NCBI RefSeq assembly: GCF_016522505.1
Contig: NZ_JAEHOH010000001.1
Location: 62,001-126,000 of the forward strand
Origin: Leucobacter chromiisoli
GTDB taxonomy: Bacteria; Actinomycetota; Actinomycetes; Actinomycetales; Microbacteriaceae
Direction of reading: 5' to 3'
DNA: 64,000 nucleotides
The translations under genes and the position numbers were made by a program. Positions 25,350-33,567 of the stretch are shown here, one piece after another. Positions within the stretch are counted from its first letter, which is position 1. Each line of letters begins with the position of its first letter. Under the pieces are notes generated by a model, which saw only the letters and a program-made list of their open reading frames with translations, made no database searches and had not been told where the DNA came from.

Positions 25350-26288
25350 ATGAGCGATCTGGTGGTGTCGTTGCCCGACGAGGAGCTGATGGCGGCGATG
25401 GGGGAGATCCCCGGCGTCGAGTTCGTGCTCTGGGACCTGAAGGGGCCGGCGCCGCGCGAGCGCTTCGACATCGTCGTCCCGGCGTATCTCGGCGGCAACA
25501 AGCCCGTCGCGAACCTCGCCGGGCTCGAGGTCGGGCTCGTGCAGTGGCAGTCGATCGGCTACAACGGCATGGCGAAGTACCTGCCGGAGGGCGTGCCGCT
25601 CGCCAACGCCGCCACGGTGCACGAGAGCGGCACCGCCGAGCTGGCGCTGGCCCTCGCGCTCGCGGCGCAGCGCGGGATCCCCGACTTCGTGCGCGCCGGC
25701 GACCAGGGGCGCTGGGACTCGCGCTTCCACCCGAGCCTCGCCGATCGGCGCGTGCTGCTCGTCGGCTACGGCGGCGTCTCGAAGGCGATCGAGGCGCGCG
25801 TCGCGCCCTTCGAGGTGGAGGTCGCGCGGCTCGCCCGCAGCGCCCGCGAGGAGCGCAACCTCGCCGGTGAGACCGTCGAGGTGCGCGGCCTCGACGAGCT
25901 GCACGCCCGCCTCGCGGAGGCCGAGGTCGTGTTCGTCGCCGTGCCGCTGACCGACGAGACCACGGGGCTGATCGACGCGGCGGCGCTCGCCGCGATGCCC
26001 GACGGTGCGCTGCTCGTGAACGTCGCCCGCGGCCCGGTCGTCGACACCGACGCCCTCGTCGCGGAGCTGGAAGCCGGCCGCCTGCGCGCGGCGCTCGACG
26101 TGACCGACCCCGAGCCGCTGCCCGAGGACCACCCGCTCTGGCGCTGCCCGAACACGCTGATCTCGCCGCACATCGGCGGCGACTCCGGCGCCATGATGCC
26201 GCGCATGACGCGCCTGCTGCGGCGCCAGATCGCGCATCTGCAGGCGGGTGAGCCGCCCGAGAACCTCGTGCTGGGTCCGGGCGCCTGA
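25350..26288 (+). CDS. D-2-hydroxyacid dehydrogenase (NAD(P)-dependent)
   Basis: 312-residue dehydrogenase interconverting D-2-hydroxyacids and 2-ketoacids. The nucleotide-binding loop is VLLVGYGGVSKAIEAR (about residue 137; glycine-rich G-x-G-x-x-x pattern). The catalytic arginine is in NVARGPVVDTDAL, the glutamate partner in DVTDPEPLPEDHPLW, and the histidine in SPHIGGDS, in the order expected for the family. The preference (glyoxylate, hydroxypyruvate, phosphoglycerate and so on) is not evident, and no regulatory ACT domain is present, so it is not a canonical SerA. A -10 box 6 nt before the ATG indicates its own leaderless promoter, separate from the FAD operon. Confidence 0.9.
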   Translation: MSDLVVSLPDEELMAAMGEIPGVEFVLWDLKGPAPRERFDIVVPAYLGGNKPVANLAGLEVGLVQWQSIGYNGMAKYLPEGVPLANAATVHESGTAELALALALAAQRGIPDFVRAGDQGRWDSRFHPSLADRRVLLVGYGGVSKAIEARVAPFEVEVARLARSAREERNLAGETVEVRGLDELHARLAEAEVVFVAVPLTDETTGLIDAAALAAMPDGALLVNVARGPVVDTDALVAELEAGRLRAALDVTDPEPLPEDHPLWRCPNTLISPHIGGDSGAMMPRMTRLLRRQIAHLQAGEPPENLVLGPGA

Positions 26289-26362
26289 CGGCTCCGATCC
26301 CGGTCGTCTTCCTCGGCGCGGGCCCTTCGCCGCCGGGGCGGAGTCGAGACGGGGCGAACGAG

Positions 26363-26368
26363 TAGACT
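26363..26368 (+). promoter_or_regulatory. -10 box of glyS
   Basis: TAGACT 75 nt upstream of the ATG; the expected transcript would have a leader of about 65 nt. No T-box or glycine-riboswitch features were recognised in the leader. Confidence 0.4.
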
Positions 26369-26442
26369 GGGGCGGGTATGCCGGTTCTCGCAGCCGGCGA
26401 CGTCCCCAAGATCCCCACGCGCCCCTTGGAGTTTGAAAAGCA

Positions 26443-27828
26443 ATGGCTGAACAGTCCCGCCTCGACAAGGTCATCTCCCTCGCCCGCCACCGCGGATTCG
26501 TCTTCCAGGCGGGTGAGATCTACGGCGGCTCACGTTCGGCTTGGGACTACGGCCCCCTCGGCACCGCGCTCAAGGAGAACATCAAGCGGCAGTGGTGGAA
26601 GGCCATGGTGCAGCGACGCGACGACGTCGTCGGCATCGACTCCAGCGTGATCCTGCCGAAGCAGGTCTGGGAGGCCTCCGGTCACGTCGAGGTCTTCAGC
26701 GATCCGCTCGTCGAGTGCATGCAGTGCCACAAGCGGTATCGCGAGGACCACCTCATCGAGGAGTTCGAGGAGAAGAAGGGCCGGGCCCCCGAGGGCGGGC
26801 TCGCCGAGGTCGTCTGCGTGAGCTGCGGCACGCGCGGCCAGTGGACCGAGCCCCGCGCCTTCTCAGGCCTGCTCAAGACCTTCCTCGGCCCGGTCGACGA
26901 CGAGGCCGGCCTGCACTACCTGCGCCCCGAGACGGCGCAGGGCATCTTCGTGAACTTCGCCAACGTGCTGCAGTCGGCGCGCATGAAGCCGCCGTTCGGC
27001 ATCGGGCAGATCGGCAAGAGCTTCCGCAACGAGATCACTCCGGGCAACTTCATCTTCCGCACCCGCGAGTTCGAGCAGATGGAGATGGAGTTCTTCGTCG
27101 AGCCGGGCACCGACGAGGAGTGGCAGGAGTACTGGATGAACGAGCGCATGCGGTGGTACACCGACCTCGGCATCGACCCCGAGAACCTGCGCTTCTACGA
27201 GCACCCGAAGGAGAAGCTGTCGCACTACTCGAAGCGGACCGCCGACATCGAGTACCGCTTCGGCTTCGCGGGCGGCGAGTGGGGCGAGCTCGAGGGCATC
27301 GCGAACCGCACCGACTTCGACCTGTCGACCCACTCGAAGCACTCGGGCAAGGATCTCTCGTTCTTCGACCAGACGAAGAATGAGCGGTGGACCCCGTACG
27401 TCATCGAGCCGGCGGCCGGCCTCACCCGCTCGCTCATGGCGTTCCTCGTCGACGCCTACCGCGAGGAGGACGTGCCGAACGCGAAGGGCGGCACCGACAA
27501 GCGCACCCTGCTCGCCCTCGACCCGCGCCTCGCACCGGTGAAGGCCGCCGTGCTGCCGCTCAGCCGCAACGAGAAGCTGTCGCCGCTCGCCCGCGAGGTC
27601 GCACAGGAGCTGCGCGAGGACTGGAACGTCGACTTCGACGACTCCGGCGCGATCGGTCGCCGCTACCGCCGTCAGGACGAGATCGGCACGCCGTTCTGCG
27701 TGACGGTCGACTTCGACTCGCTCGACGACGACGCCGTGACCGTGCGCGAGCGCGACACCATGCAGCAGGTGCGCGTTCCCCGGGCGGAGCTTCACGCCTA
27801 CCTGGCGGAGCGACTGCGTGGCGCGTAG
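26443..27828 (+). CDS. glyS: Glycyl-tRNA synthetase (single-chain, homodimeric type)
   Basis: 461-residue class II aminoacyl-tRNA synthetase charging tRNA-Gly. The N-terminus [20 protein letters not shown] is typical, and motif 2 is near [22 protein letters not shown] zinc-knuckle insertion is present, with paired cysteines in CMQCHKR and [10 protein letters not shown]. Motif 3 is at [14 protein letters not shown]. The C-terminal anticodon-binding domain begins at [17 protein letters not shown]. Length is normal for bacterial alpha2 GlyRS. ATG 26443 follows TTGGAG. The last six codons and the TAG stop lie inside the first copy of an 81-bp direct repeat, and the stop codon is at the tip of a hairpin. 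Confidence 0.97.
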   Translation: MAEQSRLDKVISLARHRGFVFQAGEIYGGSRSAWDYGPLGTALKENIKRQWWKAMVQRRDDVVGIDSSVILPKQVWEASGHVEVFSDPLVECMQCHKRYREDHLIEEFEEKKGRAPEGGLAEVVCVSCGTRGQWTEPRAFSGLLKTFLGPVDDEAGLHYLRPETAQGIFVNFANVLQSARMKPPFGIGQIGKSFRNEITPGNFIFRTREFEQMEMEFFVEPGTDEEWQEYWMNERMRWYTDLGIDPENLRFYEHPKEKLSHYSKRTADIEYRFGFAGGEWGELEGIANRTDFDLSTHSKHSGKDLSFFDQTKNERWTPYVIEPAAGLTRSLMAFLVDAYREEDVPNAKGGTDKRTLLALDPRLAPVKAAVLPLSRNEKLSPLAREVAQELREDWNVDFDDSGAIGRRYRRQDEIGTPFCVTVDFDSLDDDAVTVRERDTMQQVRVPRAELHAYLAERLRGA

Positions 27829-27970
27829 CGCCTGAGCAGCCGCTCCGGTGCCGCACACGGCGGCAGCCCACGGAGCGGAGCGAGGGGCGGGAGCGACTGC
27901 GTGGCGCGTAGCGCCTGAGCAGCCGCTCCGGTGCCGCACACGGCGGCAGCCCACGGAGCGGAGCGAGGGG
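27807..27970. repeat. 81-bp perfect direct repeat spanning the glyS 3' end (stop-codon hairpin plus core element)
   Basis: Copy 1 is 27807-27887 and copy 2 is 27890-27970; they are identical over 81 bp and separated by CG. Each copy starts with a long imperfect hairpin whose arms begin GGAGCG and end CGCTCC, with GGCGC-GTA-GCGCC at its tip, and ends with the 20-bp core CCACGGAGCGGAGCGAGGGG (27868-27887 and 27951-27970). The same core occurs between the repeats at 48210-48340. In copy 1 the hairpin contains the end of glyS. The unit may act as terminator or mRNA-stabilising structure; its origin is unknown. Confidence 0.9.
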
Positions 27971-27976
27971 TAGCCT
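27971..27976 (+). promoter_or_regulatory. Possible -10 box of the CPBP protease gene
   Basis: TAGCCT abutting the end of the 81-bp repeat, 70 nt upstream of the gene's ATG. Confidence 0.35.
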
Positions 27977-28046
27977 GAACGAGAACGCGCCGGCGTTGTC
28001 GCAGGTCGGAGCGCCCCGCGGTTCGAGCGAAACGGAAGGATCCTCC

Positions 28047-29219
28047 ATGACGAGCACCGGACCGCACGATCCCGCGCAGGATCGGCAGCCCCCGGCGATC
28101 CCGTCGGCTCCGGCTCCAGCGGCCCCCGCCCCCGAGCCGGCGGGACAGCCGCAGGTCGCCCCGCCCCCCGGTGCTCCGCAGACGTGGGGAGCCTGGGCGG
28201 CTCCGCGCACGTGGCGCACCGCGGAGACCGAGCCGCTCGCCTACCACCGCCTGTATCGCGGCGCTCAGGGCTTCAGATGGTGGAAGCCGCTGCTGCTCAT
28301 CCTGCTCGCGGGTGCGTGCTTCCTGCTGCTCTCGATCCTGGCGGGGGTGATCTTCACGATCGTCTACGTCGCGCAGACCGGCGAGTACCCCACCGAGGCG
28401 GTGATCCTGGAGTTCTCGATCCCCGACACCCAGAATCCGTCGTCGCTGCTCATCGGCCTGGGTCCGTGGGCGCTGATGGTCCCCGCACTGCTCTTTTCCA
28501 TGTGGGCGGTGGGGATCCGACCGGGGGGCCGGATCTGGTCGGTGGCGCTGAAGCTGCGCTGGGGCCTCGTGTGGCGCACCGCGGTCGCGGCCCTGCTGAT
28601 GCTCTTCCTGGTCAACGCGGCCGGCATCGTCCTCGAGCTGCTGTTCCCCTCGGCGGAGGCCGGCGCCCCGGATCCCGGCGAGGCGGCGTTCGACCCGACC
28701 CTCGCGCTGTGGTCGATGCTGATCGTGCTGCTCCTGGTGCCGTTCCAAGCGGCGGCGGAGGAGCTCGTCTTCCGGGGCGTGCTGATGCAGACGCTCGGCG
28801 CGTGGCTCCGAAGCCCCTGGTTCGGGATCCTGATCCCCGCCATCGGCTTCGCCCTGGCGCACATCGGCACCTACGGCGTCTGGGGGATGGCCTCGGTCGG
28901 GGTGCTCGGCGTGACGGCCGCGTGGCTGACGTGGCGCACGGGCGGCCTCGAAGCGGCGATCAGCCTGCACGTCGTGAACAACGTGGTCGTCTTCGGGCTG
29001 ATGGCCAGTGGGGCCATGGGCAGCACGGAGCAGAACGACGAGGGCGCCGGCCCCGTCTCGCTCGTGGTCCAGGCGCTCGGCTACGCGTTCTTCGTCTGGG
29101 CGTCCCTGCGCTCGTTCCGGCGCGGCGGCTACGGGCGGACCCGCATCGACCTGCTCCGCGTCGCCGAGCCGTCCGCGCCCGGCGGGGCGCCCGGCGAACG
29201 GGGAGGAGCGCGCGCATGA
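28047..29219 (+). CDS. CPBP family intramembrane metalloprotease
   Basis: 390-residue membrane protein of the CAAX-protease and bacteriocin-processing (Abi) family. A proline- and alanine-rich cytoplasmic N-terminus of about 70 residues precedes roughly eight membrane helices. The three catalytic motifs are in order: EELVFRG (about residue 237, the E-E-x-x-x-R signature), FALAHIG (about 268) and HVVNN (about 308). Substrate unknown; family members process prenylated or secreted peptides or act in immunity. ATG 28047 is preferred because GGAAGGA lies 7 nt upstream; an in-frame start 51 nt earlier lacks this. Its stop overlaps the start of the next gene, so the pair is translationally coupled. 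Confidence 0.9.
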   Translation: MTSTGPHDPAQDRQPPAIPSAPAPAAPAPEPAGQPQVAPPPGAPQTWGAWAAPRTWRTAETEPLAYHRLYRGAQGFRWWKPLLLILLAGACFLLLSILAGVIFTIVYVAQTGEYPTEAVILEFSIPDTQNPSSLLIGLGPWALMVPALLFSMWAVGIRPGGRIWSVALKLRWGLVWRTAVAALLMLFLVNAAGIVLELLFPSAEAGAPDPGEAAFDPTLALWSMLIVLLLVPFQAAAEELVFRGVLMQTLGAWLRSPWFGILIPAIGFALAHIGTYGVWGMASVGVLGVTAAWLTWRTGGLEAAISLHVVNNVVVFGLMASGAMGSTEQNDEGAGPVSLVVQALGYAFFVWASLRSFRRGGYGRTRIDLLRVAEPSAPGGAPGERGGARA

Positions 29220-30568
29220 TCGACGTCTACGTGACGGGCGGGGGAGTCGCCGCGCTGGCTGCGGCGCTCGACCTCGTCGAGGTCGGCCTGAGCGTTCGCG
29301 TGGCCGTGACCGATGCGGGGGAGGAGCTGCCTCGGGGCGCCGTCCGGGATCCAGAGGGCACCATCGCAGCGCTGCTGGAGCGTCTCGCCTCGCCCATCGG
29401 CGGGGACCGTGAGAGCGCCGAGCGGGCGGGCCGGCCCGACGCGGCGCCGCGGGCCGTGCCGCCGGAGGCCGTGGCGCTCCCGGGCGCGCGCGGAGGATGG
29501 CAGCTCCAACCGCTGCCGGCCGTGCTCGGAGCTCCCGCGGTGCCCCTCTCCTCGGAGTGCCTCGCGATCCTCGGCGGCGGCGGGGCGTTCCGCGCCTATC
29601 TGGACCGCCTGAAGCCGCTGCTCACGATCGGGAAGACCCGCGAGTTCGGCGCGCTGGTGCGGTCGAGGTTCGGTCGCACCGCGCTCGATCGTCTCGTCGA
29701 GCCGCTGATCCGCGAGCGCTTCGGCGTCGCCCCGGAGCACGTGGACGTGGCGGTCGCGGCCCCCGGGCTCAACGAGGCGCTCTCCCGATCCGGCTCGCTG
29801 TCCGCGGCGGTGCTCGCCTATTCCGAACGACATGTTGCACGTGAAACCCGAGTGATCCCGGCTGGGGGCTGGGGCGCCGCCCGGGACGCGCTGCTCGAGC
29901 GGCTCGCGCTCTACGGCGCGCAGCTCGCGGACGCGCGTCCGACGGCCGTGCGCCTCGGGGACGACGAGCACCGGGTGGAGGAGGCCGACGGCGGCCGATT
30001 CGAGACGCGCGCCGTGGTCCTCGATCGGGGTCGCAGAGTCGACGCGTCGGGGCCCGCGGTGTCGTGCGAGGGCGAGGCGTCGGAGCCCCGTCTGCCGGCG
30101 GCGGCGCGGGTGAGGGCCCGCGCGTCGGTCGGCGTGGAGGCGCCGGTCGCGATCCCCGGGGCCGCGCGGGTGCGGACCGTGGAGCTGCCCTCGGGGGAGC
30201 GGTGGTCCGTGCGCGTCTCGAGGCGGGGAGAGGCCGACTGGGAGGCCGAGCTCAGGGGGCCGGCCGCGCCCGCCGAGGCCGTCGCGAGACAGCCGGATCC
30301 CGAGGAGCTCGCCGCAGCCCTGACGGGTGCCGGCCTCTCGCCGCGTGCGGGGACGGAGTGGAGGACGCGCCGGTACGCCGCGCCCCACGCGCGCATCGAG
30401 CAGCGGGACGAGGCCCGGGCCGCCGTCGACGATCTCGACGGCCGCTTCCGGGGGAGCGCACTTCCCGTCGGATCCTCGCTGCACGGAGACGACCTCTCGG
30501 CCGCACTCGAGACCGCCCGCGCGCAGGCGGTGGGGTTGCGCCGCAGGCTCACCGGCATCGCCGACTGA
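29216..30568 (+). CDS. Divergent protoporphyrinogen/coproporphyrinogen-oxidase-like FAD protein
   Basis: 450-residue protein resembling the HemG/HemY amine-oxidase-fold family that oxidises (copro)porphyrinogen during haem synthesis. The N-terminus VTGGGVAALAAALDLVEVGL (residue 6 on) is a nucleotide-binding fold whose third glycine is replaced by alanine. The substrate-domain segment LDRLVEPLIRERFGVAPEHV is like the family LIEPLL..VY..DP block. The C-terminal GDA.G segment that normally contacts FAD is weakly conserved (LPVGSSLHGDDL). The low similarity of the middle third suggests a fast-evolving or repurposed copy. hemD lies 1.6 kb downstream. The gene contains a parS-like site at 29833-29848. 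Confidence 0.6.
   Translation: MIDVYVTGGGVAALAAALDLVEVGLSVRVAVTDAGEELPRGAVRDPEGTIAALLERLASPIGGDRESAERAGRPDAAPRAVPPEAVALPGARGGWQLQPLPAVLGAPAVPLSSECLAILGGGGAFRAYLDRLKPLLTIGKTREFGALVRSRFGRTALDRLVEPLIRERFGVAPEHVDVAVAAPGLNEALSRSGSLSAAVLAYSERHVARETRVIPAGGWGAARDALLERLALYGAQLADARPTAVRLGDDEHRVEEADGGRFETRAVVLDRGRRVDASGPAVSCEGEASEPRLPAAARVRARASVGVEAPVAIPGAARVRTVELPSGERWSVRVSRRGEADWEAELRGPAAPAEAVARQPDPEELAAALTGAGLSPRAGTEWRTRRYAAPHARIEQRDEARAAVDDLDGRFRGSALPVGSSLHGDDLSAALETARAQAVGLRRRLTGIAD
29833..29848. promoter_or_regulatory. parS-like centromere site (ParB-binding)
   Basis: TGTTGCACGTGAAACC matches 14 of 16 positions of the conserved bacterial parS TGTTTCACGTGAAACA, and 13 of 14 of the inner GTTTCACGTGAAAC. 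It lies inside the porphyrinogen-oxidase-like gene, as parS sites often lie within genes. Other CACGTG hexamers noticed in the window lack the flanking arms. Confidence 0.65.
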
Positions 30569-30615
30569 GCCTGCTCGCCGCGGGAGGGCCGCGGGGAATC
30601 GCTCCGCCTCGGCGG

Positions 30616-30663
30616 TCATATGTCCCTCGGAGAATATGAGCGGATGGCAAACCGCTGTAGGCT
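30616..30663 (+). promoter_or_regulatory. Promoter region of the YtxH-like / Holin-X / DUF3618 operon
   Basis: Inverted repeat TCATAT / ATATGA (30616-30621, 30634-30639) in an AT-rich patch, and TAGGCT at 30658-30663 as a likely -10 box 42 nt before the ATG. Confidence 0.45.
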
Positions 30664-30704
30664 GGCGTGCAGACGCGGTGGCAACCATCGACCCTGGAGG
30701 GAAC

Positions 30705-31268
30705 ATGAGAGGCAAGATTGCATTCGTTCTCGGAGCGGCGCTCGGGTATGTACTGGGTGCCCGCGCAGGCCGTGAGCGGTACGAGCAGATCAAGCGCGGG
30801 GCGCAGACCGTGTGGAGCACCCCGCCGGTGCAGAACGGCGTCGAAGCCGTGCGCGAGGCTCTCGGGGGCCAGGTCGACCGGCTGAAGGACGCCGCTCTGC
30901 GCGCCGGCAAGGACGCCTTCACCGCCTTCACCAAGGGCGGCTCCGAATCGGCGGGCGCCCGCGGCGCCTCTGCCGGCGCTCGCGGCGCCGCGCACGGCGG
31001 CGGCGCCAGCGGGGCCGGGGCGGACGACCCCGCCGGGCGCTCCGCGGTCGAGGCCGCCGAGAAGGCTGCGAGCGGCCCGGCTCCCACGAAGCCCGCCGGG
31101 GCCCCGACGAAGCCCGCCGAGGCCGCGGGCAGCGCGTCGAACGACAGCTCGAACTCGGCGAAGACGACGAGCCGTTCGACCTCCTCGAAGGGCGGTTCCG
31201 CCGCGAAGAAGAGCTCGACCGGCGCGTCCTCCGCAGCGAAGAAGCCGCAGAAGGGCGGCGAGAGCTGA
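30705..31268 (+). CDS. YtxH-like membrane-anchored protein with Ala/Ser/Lys-rich tail
   Basis: 187-residue hypothetical. The first 22 residues (MRGKIAFVLGAALGYVLGAR, then AG) form a glycine-zipper-like membrane segment as in YtxH-domain proteins. An amphipathic helical region extends to about residue 85. The remainder is low complexity, rich in Ala, Gly, Ser, Lys and Thr (APTKPAGAPTKPAEA, SSKGGSAAKKSS), like the disordered tails of envelope or nucleoid-associated proteins. GGAGGG is 4 nt before the ATG. It is first in a coupled three-gene operon. Function unknown; a structural role at the membrane is inferred from context. Confidence 0.8.
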   Translation: MRGKIAFVLGAALGYVLGARAGRERYEQIKRGAQTVWSTPPVQNGVEAVREALGGQVDRLKDAALRAGKDAFTAFTKGGSESAGARGASAGARGAAHGGGASGAGADDPAGRSAVEAAEKAASGPAPTKPAGAPTKPAEAAGSASNDSSNSAKTTSRSTSSKGGSAAKKSSTGASSAAKKPQKGGES

Positions 31269-31732
31269 TGAGCCGGAAGTCCGATCAGGCGGGCACCTTC
31301 GAGCTGCTCGCCAGGCTGCCCCAGCAGATCGTCCACCTCGCCAAGATCGAGTTCCAGAACGCGAAGCGCGAGATCGCGGTGAAGGCGAAGCGCGGCGGCA
31401 TCGGGGCGATCGCGATCGTCGTGGCGCTCTTCTTCGTGTTCTTCGCGCTCGAGGCGTTCGTGATCGCCGCGATCGCGGGCCTCGCCGTCGTCTGGCCGGT
31501 CTGGCTCTCCGCCCTGGTGGTCGCGGCGGGTCTCATCCTGCTCGCCGCCGCTGCGATCCTGGGCGGCGTGCTGCTGATCAAGCGCGGCATCCCGGTCCCG
31601 GGCGAGACGATGAGCCGCGTGGAGGGCGATATCAATGCACTGGGCGAGGTGCGCGTGAACTCGGATCACCACGGTCCGATCGTTCCCGAGCAGAAGATGC
31701 CCCAGACCGGGCAGGAAGGGAACTGGCGATGA
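31268..31732 (+). CDS. Phage holin family protein (actinobacterial Holin-X superfamily)
   Basis: 154-residue protein with two central hydrophobic helices (GAIAIVVALFFVFFALEAFV and a second at VWLSALVVAAGLILLAAAAI) and charged ends. Such proteins carry a holin-family name but are chromosomal, conserved in Actinobacteria and generally found with DUF3618 proteins, as here. The helical N-terminus (LLARLPQQIVHLAKIEFQNA) probably lies on the inner face of the membrane. No lysis gene or phage gene is nearby, so a phage origin is not implied. The start overlaps the preceding stop (ATGA), as does its own stop with the next gene. Confidence 0.85.
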   Translation: MSRKSDQAGTFELLARLPQQIVHLAKIEFQNAKREIAVKAKRGGIGAIAIVVALFFVFFALEAFVIAAIAGLAVVWPVWLSALVVAAGLILLAAAAILGGVLLIKRGIPVPGETMSRVEGDINALGEVRVNSDHHGPIVPEQKMPQTGQEGNWR

Positions 31733-31992
31733 GCTCGAAGGATGAGGCGCACCGGGGAACGGCCGAGGCGGCCCTCGCCCGAGCCGAGCTGTACGACACC
31801 CTCGGGCAGCTGCGCGACCGATTGAACTACGCCCAGCGGGTGGACGACGCGCTCGACCGCGCCAAGGTTCGCGTGCAGGCCGCGCGGAGGCGCAACCCCG
31901 TCGGGTTCGCGGCCGGAGTCGTGGCGGCCGCGGCGCTGACCGGCACCGTCGTGTGGGGGGTCGCGCGCGGGGTGGCGAAGCGCCTCGGCTAG
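31729..31992 (+). CDS. DUF3618 domain-containing protein
   Basis: 87-residue protein. An N-terminal helical region (ALARAELYDTLGQLRDRLNY) characteristic of DUF3618 is followed by a basic patch (VQAARRRNPVGFAAG) and one C-terminal membrane helix (GVVAAAALTGTVVWGVARGV). It probably anchors in the membrane together with the Holin-X protein encoded just upstream. Function unknown. The 210 nt after it contain no gene. Confidence 0.85.
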   Translation: MSSKDEAHRGTAEAALARAELYDTLGQLRDRLNYAQRVDDALDRAKVRVQAARRRNPVGFAAGVVAAAALTGTVVWGVARGVAKRLG

Positions 31993-32202
31993 CCGGACGC
32001 GCCGCGCCGGGCGGGGCGTCAAGGGGGAGAGATCACATTTGGGCCACGTTCGAGGCCGTTTCCGCGCCCGTTTTGCCAAAGGCGAGACGCGGCGTCAGAA
32101 TAGGGGCACCGGAAGCGAGTTTCTGCGGCCACGGCCGAGTCACGGGGCGACCCGAGTCCGACGGATGGCCTTCGGTTTTCTTGAGGTGAATGAGTGGGGT
32201 GT

Positions 32203-32988
32203 ATGACGGCTGACGCGAAACCGCTCAGCGGCCTCCGGGTCCTGGTGCCCCGAGGGGGCACCTGGGGCGACATGGTTGCCAAGGCATTGCGCGAGCAGGG
32301 GGCGAGCCCCGTCATCGCTCCGCTGGTCGACTTCGCCCACACGAGCGAAGAGGACAAGCTGATCGCGGCCCTGAAGGCGCTCGAAGCCGGGGAGTTCCAG
32401 TGGATCACGGCGACGAGCTCGACGGTCGTCGACGTGCTCGCCCACCACAACGCGGTCATCCCGCCCACCACTCAGGTCGCCGTCGTCGGCGAGGCGACCG
32501 AGGCCGCGTTCAAGGACGCGGGGTATCCCGTGAGCCGCACGCCGAACGACGACAACAACACCACCGAGGGGCTCCTCGAGGTGTGGCCGGAGATCGACAC
32601 CGGCGAGGTGCTCAGGGTGCTGACGCTCCGCTCGGATGTGGCGAAGCCCGTCCTCACCCAGGGCCTCATCAACCGCGGGCACGACGTCACCCAGGTCGTC
32701 GCCTTCCGCACCGTCGGAGTGCCGGTCTCGGTGCACACCCGAGAAGACGTCGAGTCCGGCAGGATCAACGCGCTCCTCGTCGCGTCGCCGAAGATCGCCC
32801 GCGAGGTCGCGCAGCAGTTCCCCGACATCCCCGAGGACACCATCGTGGCCTGCGTCGGTCCGTTCACGCACGGCGAGGCCGTCTCCGCCGGCCTCCGGCA
32901 CAACCCGGATCACGCCGACTCGAGCGTGAAGCGCGCCCTGATCGAGACCGTGGAGTCGGCGATCGACCAGAGCGACATGCTCGACTAG
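32203..32988 (+). CDS. hemD: Uroporphyrinogen-III synthase
   Basis: 261-residue HemD-family protein, which cyclises hydroxymethylbilane to uroporphyrinogen III on the way to haem, sirohaem and B12. The two-lobed sequence starts with LSGLRVLVPRGGTWGDMVAKAL, has the conserved ITATSSTVVDVL segment (family TS.N.V..L) and VAVVGEATEAAF, and in the second lobe VVAFRTVGVP and LLVASPKIAREV. Sequence similarity within HemD proteins is always low, so the call rests on the pattern and length. ATG 32203 is preferred to a GTG three codons upstream. No other haem gene is adjacent except the divergent porphyrinogen-oxidase-like gene. Confidence 0.82.
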   Translation: MTADAKPLSGLRVLVPRGGTWGDMVAKALREQGASPVIAPLVDFAHTSEEDKLIAALKALEAGEFQWITATSSTVVDVLAHHNAVIPPTTQVAVVGEATEAAFKDAGYPVSRTPNDDNNTTEGLLEVWPEIDTGEVLRVLTLRSDVAKPVLTQGLINRGHDVTQVVAFRTVGVPVSVHTREDVESGRINALLVASPKIAREVAQQFPDIPEDTIVACVGPFTHGEAVSAGLRHNPDHADSSVKRALIETVESAIDQSDMLD

Positions 32989-33104
32989 TCCGCGAACTCG
33001 CGACCGCGAACGTCCCGCCTCCCACGACAGGGGGTCCGTAACGTTTCCCCGCCGGCTGCAGAATATACCCCCGCGGAGCGGCCCGACAGGGCAGACTAGT
33101 AGGC

Positions 33105-33545
33105 ATGGCGAGAGTCGAGGTCTACACGGAACGAGTGGTCGTTCAGCTCACGGCGTCCGAGAAGGCGCTGTCACTCCATCGTCGGGACATCGTCATCGAC
33201 CGTTCGGCCATCAGCTCCGTGCTGATCACCGACGACCCGTGGATCTGGCTGCGGGGGGTGAGATCGCCGGGGACGCACCTTCCCGGCCGTCTCGCGTTCG
33301 GCACCTGGCGCAATCTGACGGGACGCGACTTCGCGCTCGTGCGCCGGGGCCGGCCCGCGGTCGTCATCGACGTCGACGTGCCCGAGGGGGCGGAGGAGAA
33401 CCGGGGGTGGATCTCCGAGCACGACGCCTTCTCGCGGGTGATCATCTCGACGACCCACGCGCCCGAACTCATCCAGGCCCTCCGGCTCGAGGACGACGGC
33501 GCGGGCGAGGACGAGCGCGTCTTCACGACCGACACGGCCGAGTAG
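33105..33545 (+). CDS. Conserved hypothetical protein (PH-like fold suspected)
   Basis: 146-residue soluble protein that I do not recognise with certainty. The beta-rich sequence (VEVYTERVVVQLTASEKALS, SSVLITDDPWIWLRGVRSPG, FALVRRGRPAVVIDVD) has the look of a small bacterial PH-like domain, ending with SRVIISTTHAPELIQAL and an acidic tail. No signal peptide or membrane segment. CAGACT stands 7 nt before the ATG, a possible leaderless -10 box. It is transcribed toward the PEP-mutase-family gene, with only 22 nt between the two stop codons. Confidence 0.7.
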   Translation: MARVEVYTERVVVQLTASEKALSLHRRDIVIDRSAISSVLITDDPWIWLRGVRSPGTHLPGRLAFGTWRNLTGRDFALVRRGRPAVVIDVDVPEGAEENRGWISEHDAFSRVIISTTHAPELIQALRLEDDGAGEDERVFTTDTAE

Positions 33546-33567
33546 CCGCTCCCGCGCCGCGCGGGCG

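Noticed and set aside
26369-26442. Glycine riboswitch or T-box in front of glyS
   Set aside because: The leader is about 65 nt and lacks the conserved elements of either.
31268-31732. Prophage remnant suggested by the holin-family protein
   Set aside because: No phage genes, integrase or lysis genes around it; the Holin-X/DUF3618 pair is ordinary actinobacterial chromosome content.
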